Source of the DNA: Arthrobacter sp. FB24
GTDB taxonomy: Bacteria; Actinomycetota; Actinomycetes; Actinomycetales; Micrococcaceae
Length of the DNA stretch: 64,000 nucleotides
Assembly (NCBI RefSeq): GCF_000196235.1
Contig: NC_008541.1
Span: forward strand, 2,046,001-2,110,000
Direction: 5' to 3'
Part shown: piece by piece, positions 44,438-53,987 of the stretch
Layout: each line of letters begins with the position of its first letter
Numbering within the stretch: the stretch's first letter is position 1
Position numbers and translations under genes: made by a program
Notes under the pieces: generated by a model
The model's input: only the letters and a program-made list of their open reading frames with translations
Told to the model about the DNA's origin: nothing
Database searches by the model: none

Positions 44438-46701
44438 GGCTGGTCCTTTCGGTGGCCGCCGAGCTCGCCGGCGAGGTGTTCGGCGGCGCGCATGACGATC
44501 GCCCAGATGGTCAGGGTGGGGTTGATGCCGGGGCAGCTGGGGAATGCGGCGCCGGAGTACATGTACAGGTTGCGGGTGTCATGGACGGCGAGATGCTCAT
44601 CCAGGACCGAACCGGCAGGGTCGTGGCCAAACCGGGCGCCGCCGAGGTCGTGGCTGGATCCGACGCCGGTGAAGTACGGGCCCTGCCAGGTCTTGGTGGC
44701 GCCCATGTCTTTCAGCAGGCCCGTTGCCGTGTCCGCCATCCACGAAGCCAGGCGCCGCTCGTTGTCCCGGAGCCGGTAGGTTACCCGGACCAGCGGCATG
44801 CCCAGGCCGGAGGAGTCGCGGTGCCGGGGATCGATTTCCAGCCGGTGCGATGCGTAGGGCAGTGCGTCGGGCTGGATCCGGATGACGCCCTGCTGGGACC
44901 AGAGCTTCAGGTGGTCGCGGTAGCCGGCACCCCAGCGGCGGACGTCCCCGGGCAGGGTTTCGCGGGCGATCTGCAGTGGCAGGGCCTGCTGTTCGGCGCC
45001 GAGGGTGGCGCCACCGATGAAGCCGTGGTCCAGGGAGCGGAACTTCGGTGAGAGGTAGTCGTCCAGGACAACGCCCTGCGCGGCCGGGCCGGTGTGGCGG
45101 TTGAATTCGGTGCCAGGGAACAGTGCGTCGACGTGGCCGAACATCTTGGTCATGTAGTGCAGGCCCAGCTGGCCAGTGTTGTTGCCGAGGCCGTTCTCGT
45201 GCCGGGCGTCGGCCGAGAGGTACATCAGGCGCAGGTTCTCGTAAGTGTAGGCCGAGAGGATGACGGCCCGCGCGTACTGGCGGCGCACCCGGCCGAGCGG
45301 ATCGACCCACTCCACGCCGCGGGCGGCGCCCGAGCCATCCATGATGATCCGGGTGACCCTGGCGTGGGTGCGCAGCTCAAAGTTCCCGGTTCCGATCGCG
45401 GCCGGTACTGGTCCGAGCCCCGGGTGCCAGCGGTCTCCCCGGAAGGAGCCGAGGCCGTTGTTCCAGGCGCTGTAGCCGGTGGCCGGGCGTCCGCCGTAGG
45501 ATTCGGTGGTGAATCCGACGGGCACGGGGTGCGGGTGAAGGCCGGCAGCCTTGGCCGTCTCGGTGAACTTGTTGCCGAGGATGAACGGGCGGGTGGGCGG
45601 CAGCGGGAGGGGCTTGCTGCGGGTGACGAAGGGGTTGGATTCGTCGCCGGCGATGCCGATCAGGTGTTCAAGCTTGGTGTAGAACGGCTCGAGCTCCTCG
45701 TAGCCCACGGGCCAGTCCGCCAGCGTGCAGTCCTCCGGCAGTGCACCGGCTCCGTACAGTTCGTCGTAGTGGCTCTTGGGAGCGAACTGCCAGGGGTGGA
45801 AGCGGCGCAGCCAGGAGCCGTAGTGACCTGCGGAACCCCCAACGCCGTTGACCATGCGGCCCAGCGAGAAGGTGGCCTCGCGGCTGTCCTCCTCGTCCGC
45901 GGTTTCGCGCCAGCGCGGGGTCTCCTGCTGGAATTTCGGGCCCAGCCCGCCGCGGGTGTAGTAGGCGTGCTCGAGTTCGTCGGGGAGGAACTCATCGAGC
46001 GGACGGAACGGGCCCGCCTCGATGCCGACGACGCTCAGGCCGGCTTCGGCGAAGATCTGGGCGCTGAGCCCGCCCATGGCGCCCACGCCGACGAGCAGGA
46101 CGTCCACTTCATCGGTCATCCGGGGGTTGACGGCATTTTCGTAGCCGAGCTGCTTGAGTTGGTGGCCCTCGGTGTCTCGGGGGATTTCCTGCATCGCGTC
46201 GGCAAGGGTCTTGATGACCCCGCCTTTGGTGGTGTGGTCGGTGCTGAGGTTTTCCTCCGCTGAATTTTCCAGCCACACGCCGGGGTGCTTGAGGAACTTC
46301 CAGCCGGCGGCATCCTTGTTGCCGCCGTGGGCCGGGTCCGCGAAGAGACCTTCCTGCAGGTGCGCGATGATCAGACCGAAGAGATCCCGTTGCTCCTTCA
46401 CCGGTAGTTGGTCGGTCAGGTCACCCTGTTCGAGCAGGACCAGCACGTCGGTGCGTTCGTCCAAGGTGAGTGCGGCGAAGTTCCTGCCGTGCTTGTCCTC
46501 CGCGTAGCGGTCCAGGGCGCCGAAGAGCCACTGGTAGCGGGGGAGGTCCTTGCGGCCGTAGCCTTCCAGCGTCAGGTCCAGGTATTCGGTGACCCCGGCG
46601 TCGCGGACGTCGGGGCTGTCGCCGTCGGAGGGGAACATTGCCTCGAACAGTGCATCGGCGAGTTCGCTCTCGTAGGGCGTGAGGATGCGGTGGCTTCTCA
46701 T
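44434..46701 (-). CDS. GMC oxidoreductase fused to a gluconate 2-dehydrogenase subunit 3-like domain
   Basis: 755 residues. Residues about 1-185 form a helical domain of the gluconate 2-dehydrogenase subunit 3 family (TPYESELADALFEAMFPSDG, then LFGLIIAHLQEGLFADPAHG and AAGWKFLKHPG). Residues about 195-750 are a GMC flavoprotein: VDVLLVGVGAMGGLSAQIFA, GVGGSAGHYGSW, VGSSHDLGGARFG and FPSCPGINPTLTIWAIVMRA. In membrane sugar dehydrogenases and glucoside 3-dehydrogenases these are usually two separate subunits, so this is a natural fusion. No Tat signal is visible, although the small subunit normally carries one. Likely oxidises a sugar hydroxyl of the imported glycoside. Confidence 0.85.
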   Translation of the reverse strand: MRSHRILTPYESELADALFEAMFPSDGDSPDVRDAGVTEYLDLTLEGYGRKDLPRYQWLFGALDRYAEDKHGRNFAALTLDERTDVLVLLEQGDLTDQLPVKEQRDLFGLIIAHLQEGLFADPAHGGNKDAAGWKFLKHPGVWLENSAEENLSTDHTTKGGVIKTLADAMQEIPRDTEGHQLKQLGYENAVNPRMTDEVDVLLVGVGAMGGLSAQIFAEAGLSVVGIEAGPFRPLDEFLPDELEHAYYTRGGLGPKFQQETPRWRETADEEDSREATFSLGRMVNGVGGSAGHYGSWLRRFHPWQFAPKSHYDELYGAGALPEDCTLADWPVGYEELEPFYTKLEHLIGIAGDESNPFVTRSKPLPLPPTRPFILGNKFTETAKAAGLHPHPVPVGFTTESYGGRPATGYSAWNNGLGSFRGDRWHPGLGPVPAAIGTGNFELRTHARVTRIIMDGSGAARGVEWVDPLGRVRRQYARAVILSAYTYENLRLMYLSADARHENGLGNNTGQLGLHYMTKMFGHVDALFPGTEFNRHTGPAAQGVVLDDYLSPKFRSLDHGFIGGATLGAEQQALPLQIARETLPGDVRRWGAGYRDHLKLWSQQGVIRIQPDALPYASHRLEIDPRHRDSSGLGMPLVRVTYRLRDNERRLASWMADTATGLLKDMGATKTWQGPYFTGVGSSHDLGGARFGHDPAGSVLDEHLAVHDTRNLYMYSGAAFPSCPGINPTLTIWAIVMRAAEHLAGELGGHRKDQP

Positions 46702-46734
46702 TGCAGGGGTCCTTTCAGGCGTTTCGGCCGTGCG

Positions 46735-48369
46735 TCAGCGGGCGGCCAGCGAATGGGAGCGCTGTTCGATCCGTTCATGGAGCGGCAGCGCCGGAAGGTG
46801 CATGCCGACAGGGGCGTCGGCGAAGAGGGCGAGGTCCATGGTGCGCAGGTCCTCGGAGACGATCAGCGGGAATTCACAGCGGTCCAGGACGTCTTTCTGC
46901 AGGTCGACGCCGGGCGCAATTTCGGTGACCACAAGCCCTGCGGCGGTCAGCTCAAGGACCGCGCGCTCGGTGATGTACTTGACCTTTTGTCCGCGGGCCA
47001 GGGCCCGGGGTCCGGAGAATGTGACGGCCGAGACATCGTTGACGAGCTTCGTGAAGGGACCGTCGGCGCGGATGTCGAGGCCGGTCTTGCCGGCGGAAAT
47101 GTCCCGGCGTCCGGCGGTGAAAGCGCCCATGAAGATGATCTCCGGGGCCGAGGAGGTGATGTCTGCGAATCCGCCGACGCCCGCTGTGACGTGGCGCTTC
47201 CTGGGCAGGTGGTGGACGTTGACGTTTCCGTGCCGGTCTATTTCCAGGAAGGACAGCAGCGAGCGGTGGAACCCGCCGCCTTGCAGGAGGGTGAACTGGT
47301 CAATGCTGGGCATGATGGCGTCGGGGTTCTGGGCGCATCCGAATGCGAAGTCCAGCAGGGGGATGCCGCCGACGGCACCCTGCTCGATGACCCAGCTGAC
47401 TTCCCGTCCCTGGCTTTCTTCGACCAGGACGTGGGGGACGAGGGCGGAGACCCCGAAGCCGAGGTTGACGATTTCGCCGGCTTTCAGTTCCTGGGCGGCC
47501 CGGCGGGCGGTGATCTTCTCCAGGGAGAAAGCGATGTGGGGGAGCGAGCCCAGGGGCCTGCGCAGCTGCCCGGAGATCGCGGGGTCGTTGGGGGTCAGGG
47601 TGGTCTGTAGCTGGTCTTCGGCGATCACGATGGCGTCGACGAGGATGCCGGGAACCTTTACGTGCTGCGGGTGCAGGCTTCCCGCTTCGGCCAGGCGCTT
47701 GACCTGGGCGATGACGACGCCGCCGTTATTGTGCGCTGCGTAAGCCAGGTCCAGGGCCCCGAGCGGGGATCCTTCGTCCTCGAAGGTCAGGTTGCCGTAT
47801 TCGTCGGCGGTGGTGGCACGGATGATGGCGACGTTCGGGATCACTGAGGGGAAGAACAGCCACTCCTTCCCGGCCAGGGTGGCGGTTTCCACATGGTTTG
47901 CCGGCGTGGTGCTGTTCATCCGCCCGCCCTGGAGGCGGGGGTCGATGAAGGTGTCCAGGCCCACCTGCGTGAAGACGCCCGGCTGCTTCGCCGCCGCGGT
48001 GCGGTGCATCTGGTAGATCACCCCGGACGGGAAGTTGTAGGCCTCCACTTCGTCGCGCTCGATCATCTGCCAGATCAGGGGCGGCTCGGCGCTGGACGGG
48101 CCGGAGGGGTAGGAACCGGCGATCACCTTGCGCAGCAGCCCCCGCCGGGCAATGTGGTCGATGCCCTTGACCCCGTACATGTCGCCGGCGGCGATCGGGT
48201 GCACGGACGTCAGGTTGACCGGGTGGGAGGTTTCCTCGAACCGCTGGCCGATGCCGGCGAGGACACTGTCCGGGCACCCGAGGGCGCTGGAGGAACTGAC
48301 GGTGATGACGTCGTCGTCGTTGATGAGGTCCGCCGCATCGCGGGCGGAGAGGATCTGTACCTTCTGCAT
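46735..48369 (-). CDS. Acyl-CoA:acetate/3-ketoacid CoA-transferase (alpha-beta fusion)
   Basis: 544 residues containing both halves of a family I CoA-transferase in one chain, like propionate CoA-transferase/YdiF. The N-terminal half has DDVITVSSSSALGCPDSVLA and GVKGIDHIARRGLLRKVIAG. The C-terminal half has SWVIEQGAVGGIPLLDFAFG, where the Glu (about 328) forms the enzyme-CoA thioester. Such enzymes move CoA between organic acids, here probably activating an acid formed in the operon or recycling an acyl-CoA product. It starts 17 bases after the Gfo/Idh gene. Confidence 0.88.
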   Translation of the reverse strand: MQKVQILSARDAADLINDDDVITVSSSSALGCPDSVLAGIGQRFEETSHPVNLTSVHPIAAGDMYGVKGIDHIARRGLLRKVIAGSYPSGPSSAEPPLIWQMIERDEVEAYNFPSGVIYQMHRTAAAKQPGVFTQVGLDTFIDPRLQGGRMNSTTPANHVETATLAGKEWLFFPSVIPNVAIIRATTADEYGNLTFEDEGSPLGALDLAYAAHNNGGVVIAQVKRLAEAGSLHPQHVKVPGILVDAIVIAEDQLQTTLTPNDPAISGQLRRPLGSLPHIAFSLEKITARRAAQELKAGEIVNLGFGVSALVPHVLVEESQGREVSWVIEQGAVGGIPLLDFAFGCAQNPDAIMPSIDQFTLLQGGGFHRSLLSFLEIDRHGNVNVHHLPRKRHVTAGVGGFADITSSAPEIIFMGAFTAGRRDISAGKTGLDIRADGPFTKLVNDVSAVTFSGPRALARGQKVKYITERAVLELTAAGLVVTEIAPGVDLQKDVLDRCEFPLIVSEDLRTMDLALFADAPVGMHLPALPLHERIEQRSHSLAAR

Positions 48370-48386
48370 GGCGTTCTTTCTGGCTG

Positions 48387-49397
48387 TTAGTAGATGTGGA
48401 CGGTGCGGCCGGAGGTGGCGGATTCCTGCGCCGCCAGGGCTACTTTGACCGCCATCAGGCCGTCCCGGCCGGTGGCCGTTGGGCTGCCGCTGCCTTCAAC
48501 GGCTGCGGTGAAGGCACGCAGGCCGATCACGTAGAGATCATCGGAACAGTCGACGTCGACCGTCCGGGTACCGTCAGCCTTGGTCAGGACCACTTGCCCC
48601 TTGGTGTCCTGTGTCATGGCGTCGATGACCTGGATGGTGCCCTTGGTGCCGTGGACCTCGAGGGACGTCGCAGCGTATCCGACCGTGAAGGAATCGTGGG
48701 TCTGCGCAAGGACCGGCGGTGCGCCGTCCCGTTCGTAGCGGATGACCGTCATGGCGGCGTCTTCCTGGCCGCCGATGTTCCATTCGGCCTGTTGGACCGC
48801 CATGGCGGTGACGGCCACGGGGGTGCCCAGCAGCGGGTTCAGGACCGAAGCGTCGTGGCAGGTGATGTCCAGGATCACCCCGCTTCCGGGAGTTCCCTGC
48901 CCCAGCCGCCAGCCGCGCAGCCGCTCCGGAAGGAGCACGGCATGGGCGACTTTCGCGGAAAGGACCGTTCCGATGGTTCCGGAGTCGACGAGTTCGCGGA
49001 CCGTGACGTGCAGGGGGCTGCCCGGCAGATGGTGGTTGGCGGCGAGGACGAGGTTCAGGTCCTCGGCAAGCTCCACCATGGCCTCGGCCTGGCCGGCGTC
49101 AAGGGCGAGCGGCTTCTCGCACAGCACATGCTTGCCTGCCTGGAGCGCCCGGGTTGCCTGGTCGAAATGCTTGTCGTTGGTGGAGGAAATATAGACGGCG
49201 TCGATCCCCAGGCCTAGCAACTCGTCCAGATCAGTGGTGAACCGGGGCAGTCCGAGGCTTCCGGCGAAGTCGCGCGCCCGGTCTGCGGAGGCGCTGAAGA
49301 CCCCGACTATATCTCCGCCGCTGGCCCGGATTGCACCGACAACCCGGGTGGCGGCGATGTCGCTGGCGCCGATCAGGCCCCATTTCAATGCTGGCAT
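48387..49397 (-). CDS. Gfo/Idh/MocA-family NAD(P) oxidoreductase
   Basis: 336 residues with AGGAGA before the ATG. The Rossmann domain starts KWGLIGASDIAATRVVGAIR; VYISSTNDKHFDQATRALQA and GKHVLCEKPLALDAGQAEAM hold the family's EKP motif with the catalytic Lys. The C-terminal half is the alpha/beta oligomerisation domain. These enzymes oxidise or reduce hydroxyls of sugars, inositols or glycosides, including keto-sugar intermediates. It directly follows the LacI regulator (nine-base gap), so it is the first enzyme of the operon. Confidence 0.9.
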   Translation of the reverse strand: MPALKWGLIGASDIAATRVVGAIRASGGDIVGVFSASADRARDFAGSLGLPRFTTDLDELLGLGIDAVYISSTNDKHFDQATRALQAGKHVLCEKPLALDAGQAEAMVELAEDLNLVLAANHHLPGSPLHVTVRELVDSGTIGTVLSAKVAHAVLLPERLRGWRLGQGTPGSGVILDITCHDASVLNPLLGTPVAVTAMAVQQAEWNIGGQEDAAMTVIRYERDGAPPVLAQTHDSFTVGYAATSLEVHGTKGTIQVIDAMTQDTKGQVVLTKADGTRTVDVDCSDDLYVIGLRAFTAAVEGSGSPTATGRDGLMAVKVALAAQESATSGRTVHIY

Positions 49398-49406
49398 GGT
49401 GTTCTC

Positions 49407-50429
49407 CTAGGATCTGGGTCGCCATTGGGCGGTGGAAGCTCTGACTTTCAGGGCCGGTTCAATGAGGGCGCGCTGGGGTTCCAGCGCCGGGTTGCGGATA
49501 CGCTTCAGCAGCAGCTCTGCCGCCGTACTCCCGATCCGCTCCGGGTAGGTGGACACGGAGGTCAGCGGCGGCAGCAGCAGTTCCGCCATGGCGATGTCGT
49601 CGAAGCTCGCCACCGAGATGTCACGGCCCGGTTCCAGGTTTCGCCGGCGGAGTTCGGCATAGATGCCCAGTGCGACCGCGTCACTGTAGGCGATGATGCA
49701 GTCCGGCCAGATTCCCTGGTCCAGGACCCGGGCCACGCCTTCGGAGCCGCCGACGGCATTATTCGAAGTCGTTGCGGCGGAAAGGGAGGCATCGAAAGCT
49801 ACGCCGGTTCCCGTGAACCCGGCTTCCAGGCCCTTGATCCGCTCGGTCCGCGCCGAGGACTGCTCCGGACCGCCGATCAGCACCGCTGACGCTGCTCCGA
49901 GGGAGGACACATGGCGGGCCAGCTGCCCGCCGGCGGCAATGTTGTCCGGGCCCACATAGTCCAGTTCTTTGGAGAAGTAGCGGGCAATCTGCAGCACCGG
50001 GACGGAAGAGCGGTCAATGATGCCGCAGACCGGGGCGAGTTCCGACCCCGTGGCCGGCAACAGGAAAATCCCGTCGACCTGCTGCTGGACCATGGCCTCG
50101 AGCTGCCGATTTTGGCGCTCCATGTCATCCCGGCTGTACCCCACGAGAAGGGTGTACCCGGCGTCATGCGCTTCTTCCTCGATGGTCATGGTCAACCCTG
50201 CGAAGTAGGGGTTGCGGATGTCCGTCACGATCAGTCCGAGGGTCATGGATTCACTACGGCGCATGTTCGCGGCATGCCTGTTGTAGACATAGCCGAGTTC
50301 GGCCATGGCCAGCCGTACGCGGTCCGACGTTGCCTCCGGTATGCGGCTACTTTCCCTCAGCACCAGGGATGCAGTAGATCGCGATACCCCGGCTGCCCTG
50401 CTGACATCGTTCAGCGTCACTCTTTTCAT
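49407..50429 (-). CDS. LacI-family regulator heading the minus-strand catabolic operon
   Basis: 340 residues from the ATG at 50429. VTLNDVSRAAGVSRSTASLV gives the helix-turn-helix and YVYNRHAANMRRSESMTLGL the hinge; DISVASFDDIAMAELLLPPL and AELLLKRI close the sensor domain. It faces the sugar ABC operon across a 270-bp intergenic region containing a palindrome of LacI-operator form and probably represses both directions, itself included. It is a paralogue of the regulator at 38124. Confidence 0.9.
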   Translation of the reverse strand: MKRVTLNDVSRAAGVSRSTASLVLRESSRIPEATSDRVRLAMAELGYVYNRHAANMRRSESMTLGLIVTDIRNPYFAGLTMTIEEEAHDAGYTLLVGYSRDDMERQNRQLEAMVQQQVDGIFLLPATGSELAPVCGIIDRSSVPVLQIARYFSKELDYVGPDNIAAGGQLARHVSSLGAASAVLIGGPEQSSARTERIKGLEAGFTGTGVAFDASLSAATTSNNAVGGSEGVARVLDQGIWPDCIIAYSDAVALGIYAELRRRNLEPGRDISVASFDDIAMAELLLPPLTSVSTYPERIGSTAAELLLKRIRNPALEPQRALIEPALKVRASTAQWRPRS

Positions 50430-50486
50430 TACTCTTCCACCTCCTTCAGGGCTTGTTCCAGTATTTCTATCATGTTTCTGAGGATA

Positions 50487-50506
50487 TTGGTAGACCGATC
50501 TAACAA
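50487..50506. promoter_or_regulatory. Candidate LacI-type operator between divergent catabolic operons
   Basis: TTGGTAGACCGATCTAACAA: eight-base arms with one mismatch around CCGA. A related half-site (CGATCTAC) lies at about 50616-50623, nearer the ABC operon. The rest of 50430-50701 must hold the two divergent promoters; I could not place them. Confidence 0.55.
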
Positions 50507-50701
50507 TCTTCTCACGGGTAGATTCTGCGTGATTGTAGGTATATGCCGCACTCGCGGCCATCGTTCAAGGCGATGGCGGTGGAAGGTGGCGATTCGGGCC
50601 GGGAAGCTATTGCATCGATCTACTTAACTATGTAATCTGAACCACAACGCAGGCTCTAGCCGGGCCTTATCCGGCGTCTGACAACCCAAAGGAGAGTAGT
50701 C

Positions 50702-51994
50702 ATGCGTGCACCAAACAAGCTCAGGATTTCGCTGGCCGTAACAGCAGCAGCAAGCCTCATTGCAGTAAGCGGATGTGCCGCCAACACCCCCGCCGGAAGC
50801 TCGTCCGGGGGAGGGACCGACAAACTCGAAATCACCTCCTGGTGGACCTCCGGATCCGAGGCCGACGCACTCAATGTGCTGATCGACGGGGTGAAGGCGG
50901 CCAAGCCGGGCCTGTCCGTGGACAACGCCGCGGTCTCCGGCGGCGGCGGCGCCAACGCGCGGCAGGCCCTGGCCGCGAGGCTCCAGGCCGGAAGCCCGCC
51001 GGACGCCTGGCAGGTACACCCTGCCGGGCAGCTGAAGAGTTACGTGGACGGCGGGCAGGTAGCCGATCTGACTGACTTGTGGACCGAGGGTGACTGGGCG
51101 TCGCAAATGCCCAAGGACGTGGCCGAAGCCCAACAGGTCGACGGCAAGTACTACACCGTCCCGATCGGCGTCCACCGCGGGAACGTCCTCTGGACCAACC
51201 CCGCCGTGCTCTCCAAGGCGAACGTCACGATCGATGCCGATGCCGGCATCGACGGGCTGATCTCCAGCCTGGAGCAGGTGCAGGCCAGCGGGACCACGCC
51301 GCTCTGCCTGGGCGACAAGGACATCTTCGCCTCATCCCAGCTGCTGGAGTCACTCATCATGTCCAGGGCGGGTGCGGACAACTGGACGAAGCTGTTCACC
51401 AGCGAGTATTCCTTCGACGCCCCCGAGGTGAAGCAGGCGCTGGAGGACTACAAGACCATCCTCTCCTTCGCCAATAAGGATCACTCCGCTATCACCTGGG
51501 ATGAAGCCGCGAAGAAAATGGCCGACGGCGAATGCGCGGTCAATCTCATGGGGGACTGGGCCTACGGTGAGTTGCTCAACGCCGGAAAGAAGCCCGGCAC
51601 GGACTTCGCCTGGGTGGCCTTCCCCGGCAAAGAGGACATCTTCGACTACGTAGGTGACGGCTTCTCCATCCCGGCGAACAATATTCCGCATGCCGAAGCC
51701 GCCCGGGCCTGGTTGAAGACGTTGATGGACCCGAAGATCCAGACCGAATTCGCCGCCAAGAAGGGTTCAATCCCCGCAGTGACCTCGGCCGACATCTCGG
51801 GGTTGTCCGAATACCAGCAGGAAGCCGCCAAGAGCCTCGCCTCAGGCGCAGTGGTCTCCTCGCTGGCCCATGCCCAGGCCGCCGGAGCCGAATTCGCCCA
51901 GACGTACGCCGACGCCGTCTCCACCTTCAACGGCAGCGGCAACACCGATGCCTTCATCGCCAGCATGACGCAGGCCCAGAAGACCCAGCTGTAA
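50702..51994 (+). CDS. ABC sugar transporter, extracellular solute-binding lipoprotein (family 1)
   Basis: 430 residues with a strong AAAGGAGA site. The signal ends in the lipobox AVSGC (Cys25), followed by a Ser/Gly linker, so the mature protein is anchored outside the membrane. The domain has LEITSWWTSGSEADALNVLI and later CAVNLMGDWAYGELLNAGKK, typical of carbohydrate-binding proteins of the MalE/CUT1 class. It delivers the substrate to the two permeases that follow. The ATPase is missing and is presumably shared (MsmK-type), as is common in actinobacteria. Confidence 0.92.
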   Translation: MRAPNKLRISLAVTAAASLIAVSGCAANTPAGSSSGGGTDKLEITSWWTSGSEADALNVLIDGVKAAKPGLSVDNAAVSGGGGANARQALAARLQAGSPPDAWQVHPAGQLKSYVDGGQVADLTDLWTEGDWASQMPKDVAEAQQVDGKYYTVPIGVHRGNVLWTNPAVLSKANVTIDADAGIDGLISSLEQVQASGTTPLCLGDKDIFASSQLLESLIMSRAGADNWTKLFTSEYSFDAPEVKQALEDYKTILSFANKDHSAITWDEAAKKMADGECAVNLMGDWAYGELLNAGKKPGTDFAWVAFPGKEDIFDYVGDGFSIPANNIPHAEAARAWLKTLMDPKIQTEFAAKKGSIPAVTSADISGLSEYQQEAAKSLASGAVVSSLAHAQAAGAEFAQTYADAVSTFNGSGNTDAFIASMTQAQKTQL

Positions 51995-52023
51995 TAGCAG
52001 GTCAGCCAACCACGTCGGAAAGG

Positions 52024-52051
52024 GTGTGGCTGCAGGTCACTGCAGCCACAC
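52024..52051 (+). promoter_or_regulatory. Intercistronic hairpin between binding protein and permease
   Basis: Perfect 12-bp stem GTGTGGCTGCAG / CTGCAGCCACAC with loop GTCA, 29 bases after the binding-protein stop. No T-run, so it more likely stabilises the upstream message or partly terminates, giving more binding protein than permease. Confidence 0.65.
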
Positions 52052-52074
52052 CCCCGGACAGGATCAGTTCACTC

Positions 52075-53076
52075 ATGACAATCTCAACAGCACGGCCACC
52101 GGCACCCGCCGGTCCCCGGTCGAAGAAACAAGTGCCTCACAACGTCAAGACATCCCGCCGAGCCGCCTGGATCTTTGCACCCAGCCTGCTGGTCAGTTTT
52201 CTCTTCGTCTACGTTTTTATCGGGATCACGGTCTACATCTCCCTCTCGAACTGGAAGATCGGAACCAGCCCAAACCTCACGCTCCGCCAGCCGTTCGGAG
52301 GGACCTACGCCGAACTGGTCCAGGAACAGCGCTTCCAGGCGGACATCCGCAATGTGGTGGTCTTCACGATCATTTTCCTGGTCCTGGCCATCCTCGGCGG
52401 ACTGGTCGCCGCGCTGTTCATCCACCATGTTTCGGTGGGTAAGGGCCTGTTCCGGACGGTCTTCCTCCTGCCCTACGCGCTGTCCTTCATCGTTACCGGT
52501 GTCGCGTGGCGCTGGATCTTTGCCCCCGCCACTGGCGTCAACGAGATTCTTCGAAGCATGGGAATCGAGAACCCTCCGGGGTGGACCACGGACACCACGA
52601 TCCTGGGAGCCCTGAACGACCCCTCGGGAACCGACTTCCTGAAGGTCCAGTTCGGCATTCCGGTGGCGCTGCTGCCCATCATCTTTGCGGCCGCATGGCA
52701 GCTCGTGGGTTTCGCCATGGCCATGTACCTGGCCGGCCTTGCCTCCATCCCGGAGGAACACCTTGAAGCGGCCAATGTTGACGGCGCGAACGTCTGGCAG
52801 CGACTTCGGTACATCGTGCTGCCGCAGCTGTGGCCCTCCACCATCACCTGCTTCGTGCTCCTGCTTCACGTGGCCCTGAAGATCTTCGACCTCGTCGTCG
52901 CCATGTCAGGTTCCGGCCCGGGATTCGTCACCGACGTGCCCGGCATTTACATCTACAACTACCTCACCAGCCGTTACGACAAAGCCTCGGCAATGGCGAT
53001 CATCCTGCTCCTGCTGACCCTCGTGGTGATCGTCCCCTACCTCGTACGCGGATACCGGAAAGAGCGAAAGGCATAG
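52075..53076 (+). CDS. ABC sugar permease 1 (MalF/UgpA type)
   Basis: 333 residues. I prefer the ATG at 52075 over the GTG at 52024, because the latter would place the hairpin inside the gene. Six main membrane helices; the EAA loop for ATPase docking reads EEHLEAANVDGANVWQRLRY followed by IVLPQLWP. With the next gene it forms the membrane channel of a CUT1 sugar importer. Confidence 0.9.
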   Translation: MTISTARPPAPAGPRSKKQVPHNVKTSRRAAWIFAPSLLVSFLFVYVFIGITVYISLSNWKIGTSPNLTLRQPFGGTYAELVQEQRFQADIRNVVVFTIIFLVLAILGGLVAALFIHHVSVGKGLFRTVFLLPYALSFIVTGVAWRWIFAPATGVNEILRSMGIENPPGWTTDTTILGALNDPSGTDFLKVQFGIPVALLPIIFAAAWQLVGFAMAMYLAGLASIPEEHLEAANVDGANVWQRLRYIVLPQLWPSTITCFVLLLHVALKIFDLVVAMSGSGPGFVTDVPGIYIYNYLTSRYDKASAMAIILLLLTLVVIVPYLVRGYRKERKA

Positions 53077-53078
53077 CA

Positions 53079-53987
53079 ATGGCCGTCGAAACCCTCGAAC
53101 CGACCACGTCCCGATCTGTCCAGGCGCCACGACAGCGCCCGAAGAAGCTGGCCCCCAAGCCCCGGTCCTGGAGCATTCCGAGAACTGCCGGCGGCTGGAT
53201 TGTCCTGGCTGTTTGTACCCTCGCGACTCTCGGCATGCTCGTGCCGGTTTACGTCATCATCACCACGGCCCTGTCAGGAAGTACCGGAGCTCCGAACTTC
53301 TTCCTAGCCTTCCCGGATGCGCCGAGCCTGGGCGCCTTTAAAGGCGCCTGGACCAAGCTTCACGGATCGCTGGCGAACTCACTTCAGATCACAGTCCCGG
53401 CGGCGCTGGTCTCGTGCCTGTTGGGCTCGATCAACGGCTACGTTCTGTCCAAGTTCCCCTTCCGGGGATCCAACGCCCTCTTCACGGTTCTGCTCGTGGG
53501 CATGTTCATACCGTTCCAGGCCGTTATCATCCCCGTCTTCCAGTTCCTCAACATGCTGCACCTCCAAGGCAGCATCATCGGCCTGATCCTGGTCCACATC
53601 ATCTACGGCATACCGATCACCACGCTGATCTTCCGCAACTACTACGAGGGCATCCCGACCGCCATCATCGAAGCAGCCTCCATCGACGGTGCCGGCATCT
53701 GGAAGACCTACGTCCGTGTGATGCTCCCGCTCTCCGTGCCGGGCTTCGTCGTCGCCGGAATCTTCCAGTGCACCAACATCTGGAACGACTTCCTCTTCGG
53801 CTTCATCCTGGCCTCCCCGGCAGCGTGGCCTGCTACCGTAACCCTGAACAACCTCATCGGAACCACTACCGTGGACTACTCCGAGCTGATGGCCGGCGCA
53901 GTGCTCGTGGCTGCTCCGACCGTCCTGCTCTACCTTGTCCTGGGCAGGTTCTTCGTCAGCGGCCTCACCGCAGGAGCAGTGAAATGA
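53079..53987 (+). CDS. ABC sugar permease 2 (MalG/UgpE type)
   Basis: 302 residues, starting two bases after permease 1 ends. A basic N-terminal tail (PRQRPKKLAPKPRSW) precedes six membrane helices. The EAA loop is IIEAASIDGAGIWKTYVRVM followed by LPLSVPG. Its stop overlaps the kinase start (ATGA), so permease and kinase translation are coupled. Confidence 0.9.
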   Translation: MAVETLEPTTSRSVQAPRQRPKKLAPKPRSWSIPRTAGGWIVLAVCTLATLGMLVPVYVIITTALSGSTGAPNFFLAFPDAPSLGAFKGAWTKLHGSLANSLQITVPAALVSCLLGSINGYVLSKFPFRGSNALFTVLLVGMFIPFQAVIIPVFQFLNMLHLQGSIIGLILVHIIYGIPITTLIFRNYYEGIPTAIIEAASIDGAGIWKTYVRVMLPLSVPGFVVAGIFQCTNIWNDFLFGFILASPAAWPATVTLNNLIGTTTVDYSELMAGAVLVAAPTVLLYLVLGRFFVSGLTAGAVK

